Below, piece by piece: positions 39,379 to 46,662 of a stretch of 64,000 bases of DNA; the first letter of the stretch is position 1, and each line of letters opens with the position of its first letter. Source of the stretch: Pseudoclavibacter chungangensis (GTDB lineage: Bacteria; Actinomycetota; Actinomycetes; Actinomycetales; Microbacteriaceae). Position numbers and translations under genes: made by a program. The notes under the pieces were generated by a model, which worked only from the letters and a program-made list of their open reading frames with translations, was not told the origin of the DNA and ran no database searches. The DNA is taken from assembly GCF_013410545.1 (NCBI RefSeq), contig NZ_JACCFV010000001.1, positions 1,116,001 to 1,180,000 of the forward strand, in the 5' to 3' direction.

Positions 39379-39909
39379 TCAGCGCCGAGGGTCGTCCGGT
39401 TCGAGCATCTCGTCGGCGTCGTCGGCGAGATCATCGAGCGCCTCGTCGCGCAGGTCCCCGGCCCGGATGAGGCTCTCCGCGCTCGCCTCGCGACTGCGCT
39501 CGACCTCCTCCTCGACGCGCCGACGCATCTCCTCGAGCTGCTCCTCGCTCCGGCGACGGAGTTCCTCGAGCTGTTCCTCGCTGCGCTTGCGCAGATCCTC
39601 CGAGCGGCGCCGCAGGTCCTCGGCGGTGTCGGTGACCCTCGTCTGCAGATCGTCGGCCTGCACCGTGACGCGTTCGCTGAGGTTCTGCGTGCCCTCGCCC
39701 ACGTAGCCGACGAACCGCCGCGCGGCACGCTGGATGCGCGGGGTCGCGGCGTCGAGACCACGCTGCGCCGCATCGACGCAGGCCTGCACCGGGGCGCTAC
39801 GCCAGACCGCGCCCGCGGCGGACTTCACCTGCTCGTACCGACGCCGTCCCGCTCGAGAGCCGAGCACGTAGCCGGTTGCGGCGCCGAGGAGGAAGACGAA
39901 GCGTTTCAT
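39379..39909 (-). CDS. YtxH-like membrane-anchored coiled-coil protein
   Basis: 176 residues. Begins MKRFVFLLGAATGYVLGSRAG, a short membrane anchor with the GY(V/L)LG(S/A)RAG motif seen in many actinobacterial YtxH-like proteins, then a long charged helix. Residues about 115-150 contain 11-residue repeats (LRKRSEEQLEE, LRRRSEEQLEE, MRRRVEEEVER), suggesting a hendecad coiled coil. The function is unknown; envelope or stress roles are guessed for relatives. The -10 TAGATT lies 7 nt before the ATG. Confidence 0.75.
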   Translation of the reverse strand: MKRFVFLLGAATGYVLGSRAGRRRYEQVKSAAGAVWRSAPVQACVDAAQRGLDAATPRIQRAARRFVGYVGEGTQNLSERVTVQADDLQTRVTDTAEDLRRRSEDLRKRSEEQLEELRRRSEEQLEEMRRRVEEEVERSREASAESLIRAGDLRDEALDDLADDADEMLEPDDPRR

Positions 39910-39916
39910 GGGACAC

Positions 39917-39922
39917 AATCTA
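39917..39922 (-). promoter_or_regulatory. -10 box TAGATT of the coiled-coil gene (leaderless)
   Basis: On the minus strand TAGATT ends 7 nt before the ATG at 39909. No Shine-Dalgarno between them. Confidence 0.55.
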
Positions 39923-40058
39923 TCGCGCCGGGCATGATCGAAACCCCGTTCGGACCACGAACCCGGTGTCGAAGCTCGTAGGCTTGGCCTGCGCTCCCGG
40001 CCGTGGTCCACGACGTCCGTCTCGGAGCGACGACGAGGGAGAGGACCGAGCAGCGAGT

Positions 40059-41315
40059 ATGACGAGCCCCGCAGCCGATCGCGCCATCGCGCGTCCGCCG
40101 ATCCGGAAGATGCCGCGAGTCTGGGGAGCGGTCGTCGGCGTCGCCGTCGTGTTCGCGCTCATCGTCGTCGCCTGGCTGCTCGTCAATCTGCAGGCGGCGG
40201 CGGTGTTCATGGCGATCCCGGCGCTCGTGCCGCTCGGTCTCGTGCTCACGGCCGTCTGGTGGCTCGATCGGTGGGAGCCCGAACCGCGCATCCTGCTCGC
40301 GCTCGCACTCCTCTACGGCGCCGGGGCCTCGGTCGTGGGGACGTACATCACGGGCAACTTCATGCTCGACGTCGCATCGCGGCACCTCAGCACGCAGGGA
40401 CAGGTCGACTCGTTCTCGGTGCTCGTGCAGGGGCCCGTGACGGAGGAGCTCGTGAAGGGCATCGGCCTGCTGCTCATCGTGCTCATCGCGCGTCGCGAGT
40501 TCAACGGTCCCGTGGACGGGTTCATCTACGCGGCCATGATCGGCGCGGGATTCGCGTTCACGGAGAACATCATCTATTTCGCGAACTCGGGGGGCACGGG
40601 GCTCGAGTTCGTGTGGCTGCTCGTCGTGCGCGGCATCCTCTCACCGTTCGCGCACGTGCTCTTCACGGGCCTCACGGGCATGGCGTTGGGCTGGGCGACG
40701 CGTCGAGGCGGCGCGCTCCGGCTTACGGGAGCGTTCGTGGCGGGCCTCATCGGTGCCGTCATCGCGCACGCGTTCTGGAACGGTGGCAGCGTCATCGTGC
40801 TGCCGCTGCTCGGCGTCGACCCGAGTAATCCGTTCGGCTGGATCATCTTCTACGCGGTCGTCCAGGTGCCCGTGTTCCTCGCGACGGCCTGGCTCCTCCT
40901 GCGGCTGGTCGACGATGACCGGGCACGCACGGCGCACCGTCTCAGCGAGTACGAGCGCGCCGGCTGGTTCACGCCCGGCGAGGTCAAGATGCTCGTCGAC
41001 TGGGACACGCGCGTGCGAGCGCTGCGATGGGCTCGTGGGCAGGGGCGCCAGGTGCATCACGCACTGTCGAGCTTCATCGTGGAGGCGACCCGGCTCGCCT
41101 ATGCGCGCGAGCGCGCGAGCGTCAACAAGCGCGACCCCGATCGTCGTGTCGTCGAACGCGAGCACCTCGAACAGGTGCGGTACTGGCGCGAGCGATTGCG
41201 CACGTCGACCGCGCGCGGCGGCGCTGGCGTCCCGGCGCGCACGGCGGGACGCCCTGACGGCGCGGGCGGGCATGCCGCACACGGCACGACGGACGGTTCC
41301 GCGGGCCACCGATGA
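40059..41315 (+). CDS. PrsW-family intramembrane metalloprotease 1
   Basis: 418 residues. About eight hydrophobic segments carry the PrsW motifs: EExxK in GPVTEELVKG (about 127-136), GAGFAFTENIIYF (about 162-174), HVLFTG (about 200-205) and AHAFWNGG (about 236-243). PrsW in Bacillus cleaves the anti-sigma factor RsiW; actinobacterial members are uncharacterised. A cytosolic C-terminal domain of about 120 residues (AGWFTPGEVKML ... WARGQGRQVHHAL ... FIVEATRLAY) is shared with the next gene. ATG at 40059; longer in-frame starts lack a ribosome-binding site. The stop overlaps the next ATG. Confidence 0.85.
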   Translation: MTSPAADRAIARPPIRKMPRVWGAVVGVAVVFALIVVAWLLVNLQAAAVFMAIPALVPLGLVLTAVWWLDRWEPEPRILLALALLYGAGASVVGTYITGNFMLDVASRHLSTQGQVDSFSVLVQGPVTEELVKGIGLLLIVLIARREFNGPVDGFIYAAMIGAGFAFTENIIYFANSGGTGLEFVWLLVVRGILSPFAHVLFTGLTGMALGWATRRGGALRLTGAFVAGLIGAVIAHAFWNGGSVIVLPLLGVDPSNPFGWIIFYAVVQVPVFLATAWLLLRLVDDDRARTAHRLSEYERAGWFTPGEVKMLVDWDTRVRALRWARGQGRQVHHALSSFIVEATRLAYARERASVNKRDPDRRVVEREHLEQVRYWRERLRTSTARGGAGVPARTAGRPDGAGGHAAHGTTDGSAGHR

Positions 41316-43159
41316 CAGGGGAGCAGATGGCCTGGAACGACGGGCAGGACCAGGACGGACCACACGGTCGAGGTCGCTCCGCGGCCGGTGACACCGCGCC
41401 TTCCGGAGCGCCGGGCCACGGGCAACAGCAGCCCGCGCAGCCGCAGTACGGTCAGCAGCCGCAACACGCTCAGCAGGCCCAGTACGGTCAGCAGGCGCAG
41501 TACGGTCAGCAGGCGCAGTACGGTCAGCAGGCGCAGTACGGTCAGCAGGCGCAGTACGGTCAGCAGCCGCAGCACGGTCAGCAGCCGCAGCACGGTCAGC
41601 AGCCGCAGCACGGTCAGCAGCCGCAGCACGGTCAGCAGGCGCAGTACGGTCAGCAGCCGCAGTACGGTCAGCAGCCGCAGTACGGTCAGCAGCCGCAGTA
41701 CGGTCAGCAGGCGCAGTACGGTCAGCAGCCGCAGTACGGTCAGCAGCCGCAGCACGGTCAGCAGCCGCAGCACGGTCAGCGGCCGCAGCACGGTCAGCAG
41801 GTCCAGCACGGTCAGCAGCCGCAGTACGGTCAGCAGGTCCAGCACGGTCGACTCTCCGACGTCGCCCAGCAGCCGCAGATCGATCATCCCGGGGTCGGCG
41901 GGCACCACGGGCACCCCGCTCAGGCGTACCCGCAGATGCAATCGCCCAACGGACCGGCCCGGTGGAGCGGCGCGCCGATACCCGCCCCGGCACCGGTCGC
42001 ACCGGTCTTCTTCCGGCCGCTCCCGCGGCGGGCGAACACCCGCATGATCGTCGTCTCGATCGTCATCATGGCCGTCGCGTTCGTCCCGATCGCGCTCGTG
42101 TTCGTGCTCGCGGGGTATCAATCGGGCCCCGGGCCGCTCCTCGTCGCACTCGTCGCCGCGATCCTGCCGCTCGCGGTCGTGTGGTTCGTCGTGTGGTTCA
42201 TCGATCGGTGGGAACCCGAGCCACCGCTCATGCTCTTCGGGGCGCTCGCGTGGGGCGGGGGGATCGCGTGCGGGGCCGTCCTGTTGTTCGGACTCCTGCG
42301 CCAGCTCGTCCTCCCCGGCATTCCGGAGTGGTGGGGGTCTGTGGCCGAGGCCCCGGTGTTCGAGGAGTTCTGGAAGGGGCTCGGCGTGCTCGTGCTGTGT
42401 CTCGTCGCACGGCGCCACGTGAACGGCCCCAACGACGGTCTCGTCCTGGGCGCACTCGCGGGGGCGGGGTTCGCGTTCACCGAGAACGTGCTCTATTTCT
42501 CGAGCTCGCTCGAGCAGGACGCGGGCGGCTTCATCGTCCAGTTCGTCGTGCGAGGCATCGCCCTCCCGCTCCTGCACCCACTGTGTACCTCGCTCACGGG
42601 CTACGCGATCGGTCTCGCCTCGCAGCGCGGTGGCGTCGGGCGCATCATCGGCTTCTTCTTCATCGGTCTCGCGCCGGCGATCTTCGTCCACTTCTTGTGG
42701 AACGTCGGGGTCACGATCATCGCGAGCGTCAATTCCACCGTCGGTGGCATCATCGGCGGCTATCTCGTCTACTTCCTCGTCGTGATGGTGCCGATCTTCG
42801 TGGTGTGGATCCTCGTTCTCGTCCGGCAGGCGCGGCGGGACCGGCGCATCCTCCGCGAGCGACTCGTCGACTACGCCGATGCCGGTTGGTTCTCGCCCCA
42901 GGAGGTCGGCATGCTCACGACGATGGCCGGCCGCTCGGCCGCGCGTTCGTGGGCTCGGCGACAGGGCCCGGACGTCGCGCGGGCGATGCGTGAGTTCATC
43001 GTCGACGCGAGTCGGCTCGCACACGTCAGGGACGCCATCGTCAAGCGCTCGGACCGGGGGAGCGCGCTCGCCGACGAGAGCGATCTGCTGCGCGAGATCG
43101 TCGCGTCACGCGTTCGGCTCACGCGGGCGCAGGCCCCTGCGGCGCCCATGCCCCACTGA
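41312..43159 (+). CDS. PrsW-family intramembrane metalloprotease 2 with QYGQQ repeat N-terminus
   Basis: 615 residues. The first 230 are low complexity: about 22 hexapeptides of type Q(Y/H)GQQ(A/P/V). Then come about eight membrane segments with PrsW motifs FEEFWKG (EExxK), GAGFAFTENVLYF, HPLCTSLTG and FVHFLWNVG, and the same C-terminal domain as the upstream gene (AGWFSPQEVGML ... WARRQGPDVARAM ... FIVDASRLAH). Paralogous tandem pair, translationally coupled by a 4-nt overlap (ATGA). The repeat part is probably disordered and cytosolic; its role is unknown. No anti-sigma/sigma pair is adjacent. Confidence 0.85.
   Translation: MTGEQMAWNDGQDQDGPHGRGRSAAGDTAPSGAPGHGQQQPAQPQYGQQPQHAQQAQYGQQAQYGQQAQYGQQAQYGQQAQYGQQPQHGQQPQHGQQPQHGQQPQHGQQAQYGQQPQYGQQPQYGQQPQYGQQAQYGQQPQYGQQPQHGQQPQHGQRPQHGQQVQHGQQPQYGQQVQHGRLSDVAQQPQIDHPGVGGHHGHPAQAYPQMQSPNGPARWSGAPIPAPAPVAPVFFRPLPRRANTRMIVVSIVIMAVAFVPIALVFVLAGYQSGPGPLLVALVAAILPLAVVWFVVWFIDRWEPEPPLMLFGALAWGGGIACGAVLLFGLLRQLVLPGIPEWWGSVAEAPVFEEFWKGLGVLVLCLVARRHVNGPNDGLVLGALAGAGFAFTENVLYFSSSLEQDAGGFIVQFVVRGIALPLLHPLCTSLTGYAIGLASQRGGVGRIIGFFFIGLAPAIFVHFLWNVGVTIIASVNSTVGGIIGGYLVYFLVVMVPIFVVWILVLVRQARRDRRILRERLVDYADAGWFSPQEVGMLTTMAGRSAARSWARRQGPDVARAMREFIVDASRLAHVRDAIVKRSDRGSALADESDLLREIVASRVRLTRAQAPAAPMPH
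41444..41850 (+). repeat. 18-bp coding tandem array, about 22.5 copies
   Basis: Units of the form cagtacggtcagcag plus gcg/ccg run from 41444; 22 full units end at 41839 and a partial one follows. Only tac/cac and the last codon vary, in blocks (Y-type and H-type runs), which suggests recent expansion by duplication of blocks. The near-identity makes length polymorphism likely. There are no spacers, so it is not a CRISPR array. Confidence 0.92.
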
Positions 43160-43280
43160 CCCCCGTGGCCCGCCGGATCGCGCGCCGAGACCTGCCGTTC
43201 CGCCGACGGCGGACGACCCGGGCCGGCCGGGACGGCGCGTCGCGGGGTGCACTGTCAGCCGGAACCGATTGGATGACGGC

Positions 43281-43652
43281 ATGAGTGAAACCGAACGCAC
43301 GAAGCCCGAGATCGAGTTCCCCGAGGGGCCCGCCCCCGCAGAGCTCGTCATCGAGGACATCATCATCGGTGACGGCCCCGAGGCGCTCGCGTCCTCGACC
43401 GTCAAGGTGCACTACCTCGGTGTCGAGTACGAGTCGGGCGAGGAGTTCGACTCGTCCTGGAGCCGGGGCGAGCCGATCGACTTCCCCCTCGCCGCGCTCG
43501 TGAAGGGCTGGCAGGAGGGCATTCCCGGCATGCGCGTGGGTGGCCGCCGCAAGCTGATCCTCACGCCGAGCCTCGCCTACGGCACGGCCGGTGGACACCC
43601 GCTCTCGGGCAAGACCCTCGTCTTCGTCATCGATCTGCTCGGCGTCCGCTGA
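43281..43652 (+). CDS. FKBP-type peptidyl-prolyl isomerase
   Basis: 123 residues, a single FKBP domain without signal peptide: VKVHYLGVEYESGEEFDSSW (about 41-60), VKGWQEGIPGMRVGGRRKLI (about 73-92) and AYGTAGG. Probably cytosolic folding helper. ATG at 43281 follows weak purines; the 121-nt gap after the PrsW pair shows no clear terminator. Confidence 0.92.
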   Translation: MSETERTKPEIEFPEGPAPAELVIEDIIIGDGPEALASSTVKVHYLGVEYESGEEFDSSWSRGEPIDFPLAALVKGWQEGIPGMRVGGRRKLILTPSLAYGTAGGHPLSGKTLVFVIDLLGVR

Positions 43653-43679
43653 TCGTCACCCGACTCCTGCTCGAGGTGC

Positions 43680-43775
43680 TAGACTCGTGAAGTTGCCGTG
43701 AACCGGCCGCGGAGAAAGAGCGCTCGCACACTCGGTGACGAGCACCGCGCAACGAGCAGGAGGAGGTCCGAACAT
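43680..43775 (+). promoter_or_regulatory. rpsO promoter and leader
   Basis: TAGACT (43680-43685) is a good -10 box, giving a leader of about 84 nt with a small hairpin (arms GCTCG/CGAGC near 43722-43746) and AGGAGGAGG-like Shine-Dalgarno at 43757-43766. S15 commonly represses its own translation through such leaders, but I could not match a defined S15 motif. Confidence 0.5.
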
Positions 43776-44045
43776 ATGGCACTGAGCCCGGACGTCAAGA
43801 AGGCCATCATCGATGAGTACGCGACGCACCCCGGTGACACCGGTTCGCCCGAGGTCCAGGTCGCGATCCTGTCGACGCGCATCAAGGACCTGACGGAGCA
43901 CCTCAAGTCGCACAAGCACGATCACCACTCGCGCCGCGGCCTGCTCCTGCTGGTCGGTCAGCGTCGTCGACTGCTCGGCTACCTCGCCGACGTCGACATC
44001 GAGCGGTACCGTTCGCTCATCGAGCGACTCGGTCTGCGCCGATAG
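43776..44045 (+). CDS. rpsO: 30S ribosomal protein S15
   Basis: 89 residues. Contains the conserved [16 protein letters not shown] (about 21-36) and [20 protein letters not shown] (about 50-69). Binds the central domain of 16S rRNA. ATG 10 nt after AGGAGG. Terminated by its own hairpin; in many bacteria pnp follows directly, but here two genes intervene. Confidence 0.97.
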   Translation: MALSPDVKKAIIDEYATHPGDTGSPEVQVAILSTRIKDLTEHLKSHKHDHHSRRGLLLLVGQRRRLLGYLADVDIERYRSLIERLGLRR

Positions 44046-44058
44046 CCTCACGACTCCC

Positions 44059-44088
44059 GACGGCCCCCGCCTCCTGGCGGGGGCCGTC
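44059..44088 (+). terminator. Intrinsic terminator after rpsO
   Basis: Perfect 13-bp stem with a TCCT loop, 14 nt after the rpsO stop. Only GTCGTC follows, no U-tract. Confidence 0.8.
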
Positions 44089-44136
44089 GTCGTCCCTGCC
44101 GTGCCGCAGCGGTCGCGCCGGAACTTCTACGGTGCG

Positions 44137-44142
44137 TAGAAT
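44137..44142 (+). promoter_or_regulatory. -10 box TAGAAT of ppk2 (leaderless)
   Basis: TAGAAT ends 6 nt before the ppk2 ATG; no Shine-Dalgarno. Confidence 0.6.
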
Positions 44143-44148
44143 TGCCGT

Positions 44149-45141
44149 ATGACGAGTGACGATCACACGAGCGACATCCCGGCCGACGAGCCGGAGCAAC
44201 CGGGGTCCGCGGGCTTCACGGTGGACACGTCCGGTACGCCGGACAACACGCCGGAGGTCGACGAGCTCGCCGAGCTCCGCGGCGGCGACGCCTTCGGCGA
44301 CGAGTGGCGCCACGACTACCCGTACGACAAGAAGCTCTCGCGCCGCGCGTACGAGAAGCAGAAGCGCCTGCTGCAGATCGAGCTGCTGAAGCTGCAGACC
44401 CACGTGAAGGAGACGGGCCAGAAGGTCGTCATCATCTTCGAGGGGCGCGACGCGGCGGGCAAGGGCGGCGCGATCAAGCGGTTCATGGAGCACCTGAACC
44501 CGCGTGGCGCGCGCACGGTCGCGCTCGAGAAGCCGACCGAGAAGGAACAGACGCAGTGGTACTTCCAGCGCTACGTCGAGCACCTGCCCGCGGCGGGGGA
44601 GATCGTCCTGTTCGACCGCTCCTGGTACAACCGCGCCGGGGTCGAGCGCGTCATGGGCTACTGCACGCCGACTGAGTACCTCGAGTTCACGCGGTCGGCG
44701 CCCGAGTTCGAGCGCATGCTCGTCCACTCCGGCATCACGATCGTCAAGTTCTGGTTCTCCGTCGGCCGCGAGGAGCAGTTCCGTCGCTTCGCCGCGCGTC
44801 GTGACGACCCGGTCCGGCAGTGGAAGCTGAGCCCCACCGACCTCGCCTCGCTCGACAAGTGGGACGAGTACACCGAGGCGAAGGAGGCGATGTTCTTCTA
44901 CACCGACATCGCCGAGTCGCCGTGGACGGTCGTCCGCTCGAACGACAAGAAGCGGGCGCGGCTCGAGGCCATGCGTCACGTCCTCGCGCAGTTCGACTAC
45001 CCCGCGAAGGACACCCACCTCGTCGGTGCGCCCGATCCGCTGCTCGTCGGATCGCCCCGCACCATCTACGACCAGGGTGAGCGCCCCACGGGCGAGTTCC
45101 CGGTCACGAGCGAGCTCGTCGGCGACCGCCCGTCGGCCTGA
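44149..45141 (+). CDS. ppk2: Polyphosphate kinase 2 family protein
   Basis: 330 residues. P-loop FEGRDAAGKGGAIKRF (about 98-113), lid region PRGARTVALEKPTEKEQTQW and FDRSWYNRAGVERVMG are PPK2 hallmarks. These enzymes use polyphosphate to phosphorylate nucleoside mono- or diphosphates. One PPK2 domain of the class I type is most likely, but class cannot be fixed by eye. An acidic N-terminal extension of about 45 residues precedes the domain. Leaderless-type start; a hairpin follows. Confidence 0.92.
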   Translation: MTSDDHTSDIPADEPEQPGSAGFTVDTSGTPDNTPEVDELAELRGGDAFGDEWRHDYPYDKKLSRRAYEKQKRLLQIELLKLQTHVKETGQKVVIIFEGRDAAGKGGAIKRFMEHLNPRGARTVALEKPTEKEQTQWYFQRYVEHLPAAGEIVLFDRSWYNRAGVERVMGYCTPTEYLEFTRSAPEFERMLVHSGITIVKFWFSVGREEQFRRFAARRDDPVRQWKLSPTDLASLDKWDEYTEAKEAMFFYTDIAESPWTVVRSNDKKRARLEAMRHVLAQFDYPAKDTHLVGAPDPLLVGSPRTIYDQGERPTGEFPVTSELVGDRPSA

Positions 45142-45157
45142 GTCACCCCGTCGGCAT

Positions 45158-45194
45158 CGTCCGCCCGGTCGCGCACCGCGCGCCCGGGCGGACG
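45158..45194 (+). terminator. Hairpin terminator after ppk2
   Basis: Perfect 11-bp stem (45158-45168 with 45184-45194) and 15-nt loop, 17 nt after the stop. Confidence 0.65.
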
Positions 45195-45239
45195 CGTCAT
45201 CCGACGTCATGTGATCCGGTCGCGCCGCCGCGCCGTCGC

Positions 45240-45245
45240 TACCGT
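45240..45245 (+). promoter_or_regulatory. -10 box TACCGT of metB (leaderless)
   Basis: TACCGT ends 7 nt before the ATG at 45253. It is only 1 nt before the ATG at 45247, so it favours the second ATG as the start. Confidence 0.45.
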
Positions 45246-45252
45246 GATGGCC

Positions 45253-46413
45253 ATGACCGAACCGTCGCGGCTCACGCGCGCCCTCCACACCGGATTCCAC
45301 GTCGATCCCGTGCACGGTGCCGTCGCGCCCCCGCTGTACCTCACCTCGACGTTCACGTTCGAGTCGCTGGGGGAGCCGCGGGAACACGACTACACGCGCT
45401 CCTCGAACCCCACGCGCGATCTGTTCGGCGAGGCCGTCTCGGAGCTCGAGGGCGGCGCCGGTGGCACGGTCGTCGCATCGGGCATGGCGGCGAGCTCACT
45501 CGTCGTGCTCTCGCTCGTCGGGCCGGACGACCTCGTGCTCGTCCCGCAGGAGGCCTACGGCGGCACGTGGCGGCTGTTCGACACGCTCGCCCGCGAGGGA
45601 CGGTTGCGCGTCGAGTTCGTCGACGCCACCGACACTGAGCGCCTGACCGCGCGCATCGCGGCGGCGAAGCCGCGCCTCGTCTGGGTCGAGACCCCGTCGA
45701 ACCCGCTGCTGCGCCTGACCGACATCGCTGCCGTGTCGACCGCCGCGCACGAGGCCGGTGCGCTCGTCGTGGCCGACAACACCTTCCTCACCCCGCTCGG
45801 TCAGCGGCCGCTCGAGCTCGGCGCCGACATCGTCGTGCACTCGGCGACGAAGTTCCTCAACGGACACAGCGACCTCGTGTCCGGTGTCGTCGTCGCTGGC
45901 ACCCCCGAGCTGCACGCGCGCTTCCGGCACTGGGGCAACGTGCTCGGCGTCACGGGGAGCCCCTTCGACGCCTACCAGGCGCTGCGCGGCCTGCGCACGC
46001 TCGACGTGCGCTGGCGCCGACACCTCGAGAACACGGCCGCCGTCGTCGCCGCGATCGCGGACCACCCCGCGGTGAGCGCGATCCACTACCCGGGGCTGCC
46101 CGATCATCCGGAGCACGATCTCGCCGGCCGTCAGCAGGACGGCTACGGGGCGCTCGTCTCGTTCGAGCTCGCGGGCGGACGCGATGCGGTCGCGCGCTTC
46201 CTCGACGGTCTGCAGCTCTTCGGCCTCGCCGTCTCGCTCGGGGGTGTGGAGAGTCTCGTCGCACACCCCGAGACCATGACGCACGCGTCGATGAGCGCCG
46301 AGGCACGCGAGCGCGCCGGCATCGGCAGCGGGCTCGTGCGGCTCTCCATCGGCATCGACACGGCCGAGGACCTCGTCGCCGACCTGCTCGCGGGGCTCGA
46401 CCGCGCTCGCTGA
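45253..46413 (+). CDS. metB: Cystathionine gamma-synthase/lyase-type PLP enzyme
   Basis: 386 residues of the Cys/Met-metabolism PLP family. The Schiff-base lysine is Lys200 in [39 protein letters not shown] and [17 protein letters not shown] are typical. The last motif with SLGGVESL fits cystathionine gamma-synthase (MetB), but gamma-lyase cannot be excluded. Start 45253 chosen by the -10 spacing; ATG 45247 and GTG-like upstream codons are alternatives. It is inserted between rpsO-ppk2 and pnp. Confidence 0.85.
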   Translation: MTEPSRLTRALHTGFHVDPVHGAVAPPLYLTSTFTFESLGEPREHDYTRSSNPTRDLFGEAVSELEGGAGGTVVASGMAASSLVVLSLVGPDDLVLVPQEAYGGTWRLFDTLAREGRLRVEFVDATDTERLTARIAAAKPRLVWVETPSNPLLRLTDIAAVSTAAHEAGALVVADNTFLTPLGQRPLELGADIVVHSATKFLNGHSDLVSGVVVAGTPELHARFRHWGNVLGVTGSPFDAYQALRGLRTLDVRWRRHLENTAAVVAAIADHPAVSAIHYPGLPDHPEHDLAGRQQDGYGALVSFELAGGRDAVARFLDGLQLFGLAVSLGGVESLVAHPETMTHASMSAEARERAGIGSGLVRLSIGIDTAEDLVADLLAGLDRAR

Positions 46414-46662
46414 GCGCCCTCGCCCGACGGCGCCGGGGCGCCGCGTCCGGACCGGCGAGGCGCGTCGATCGGGGGCGCCGACCGCCCGACTGGTAGGATG
46501 ACGCCCGAATCCATCTCATCGTGCGTGGGGTGGCAGGCTGCTGATCCTCGGTGGTGGTCCGCCGGAGTCGATTCCCCGGAGCGCCACCACTGACGATCAG
46601 CCTGGATCATCCGATTCCTGGTTTCCTGCCCTCCTGCGCGCCAGCATGCAAAGGAGGGACCC
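46414..46662 (+). promoter_or_regulatory. pnp leader with promoter and long imperfect stem
   Basis: A metB hairpin (46428-46443, 7-bp stem, 2-nt loop) is followed by TAGGAT (46494-46499), the likely -10 box of pnp. The roughly 157-nt leader contains a stem of about 20 bp: 46551-46557 with 46584-46590, 46548-46550 with 46591-46593 (one G-U), 46541-46546 with 46595-46600, and 46534-46537 with 46601-46604, separated by one mismatch and a 3-nt bulge. A short ccgg/ccgg pairing may close the apex. Such a stem is the kind cut by RNase III in pnp autoregulation. Confidence 0.6.

Noticed and set aside
41444..41850. Regular 18-bp repeats considered as a CRISPR array
   Set aside because: Units are directly adjacent without spacers, are in frame in a membrane protein and have no cas genes nearby.
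41099..43024. Long minus-strand frame with repeated LLTVLR units, resembling a leucine-rich repeat protein
   Set aside because: It is the antisense reading of the QYGQQ array and the PrsW gene; the sense frame has clear membrane segments and protease motifs, and the antisense one has no start context.
45142..45252. SAM or other methionine-related riboswitch upstream of metB
   Set aside because: Only a terminator hairpin and a -10 box are seen; the predicted transcript starts at or near the start codon, leaving no room for a riboswitch.
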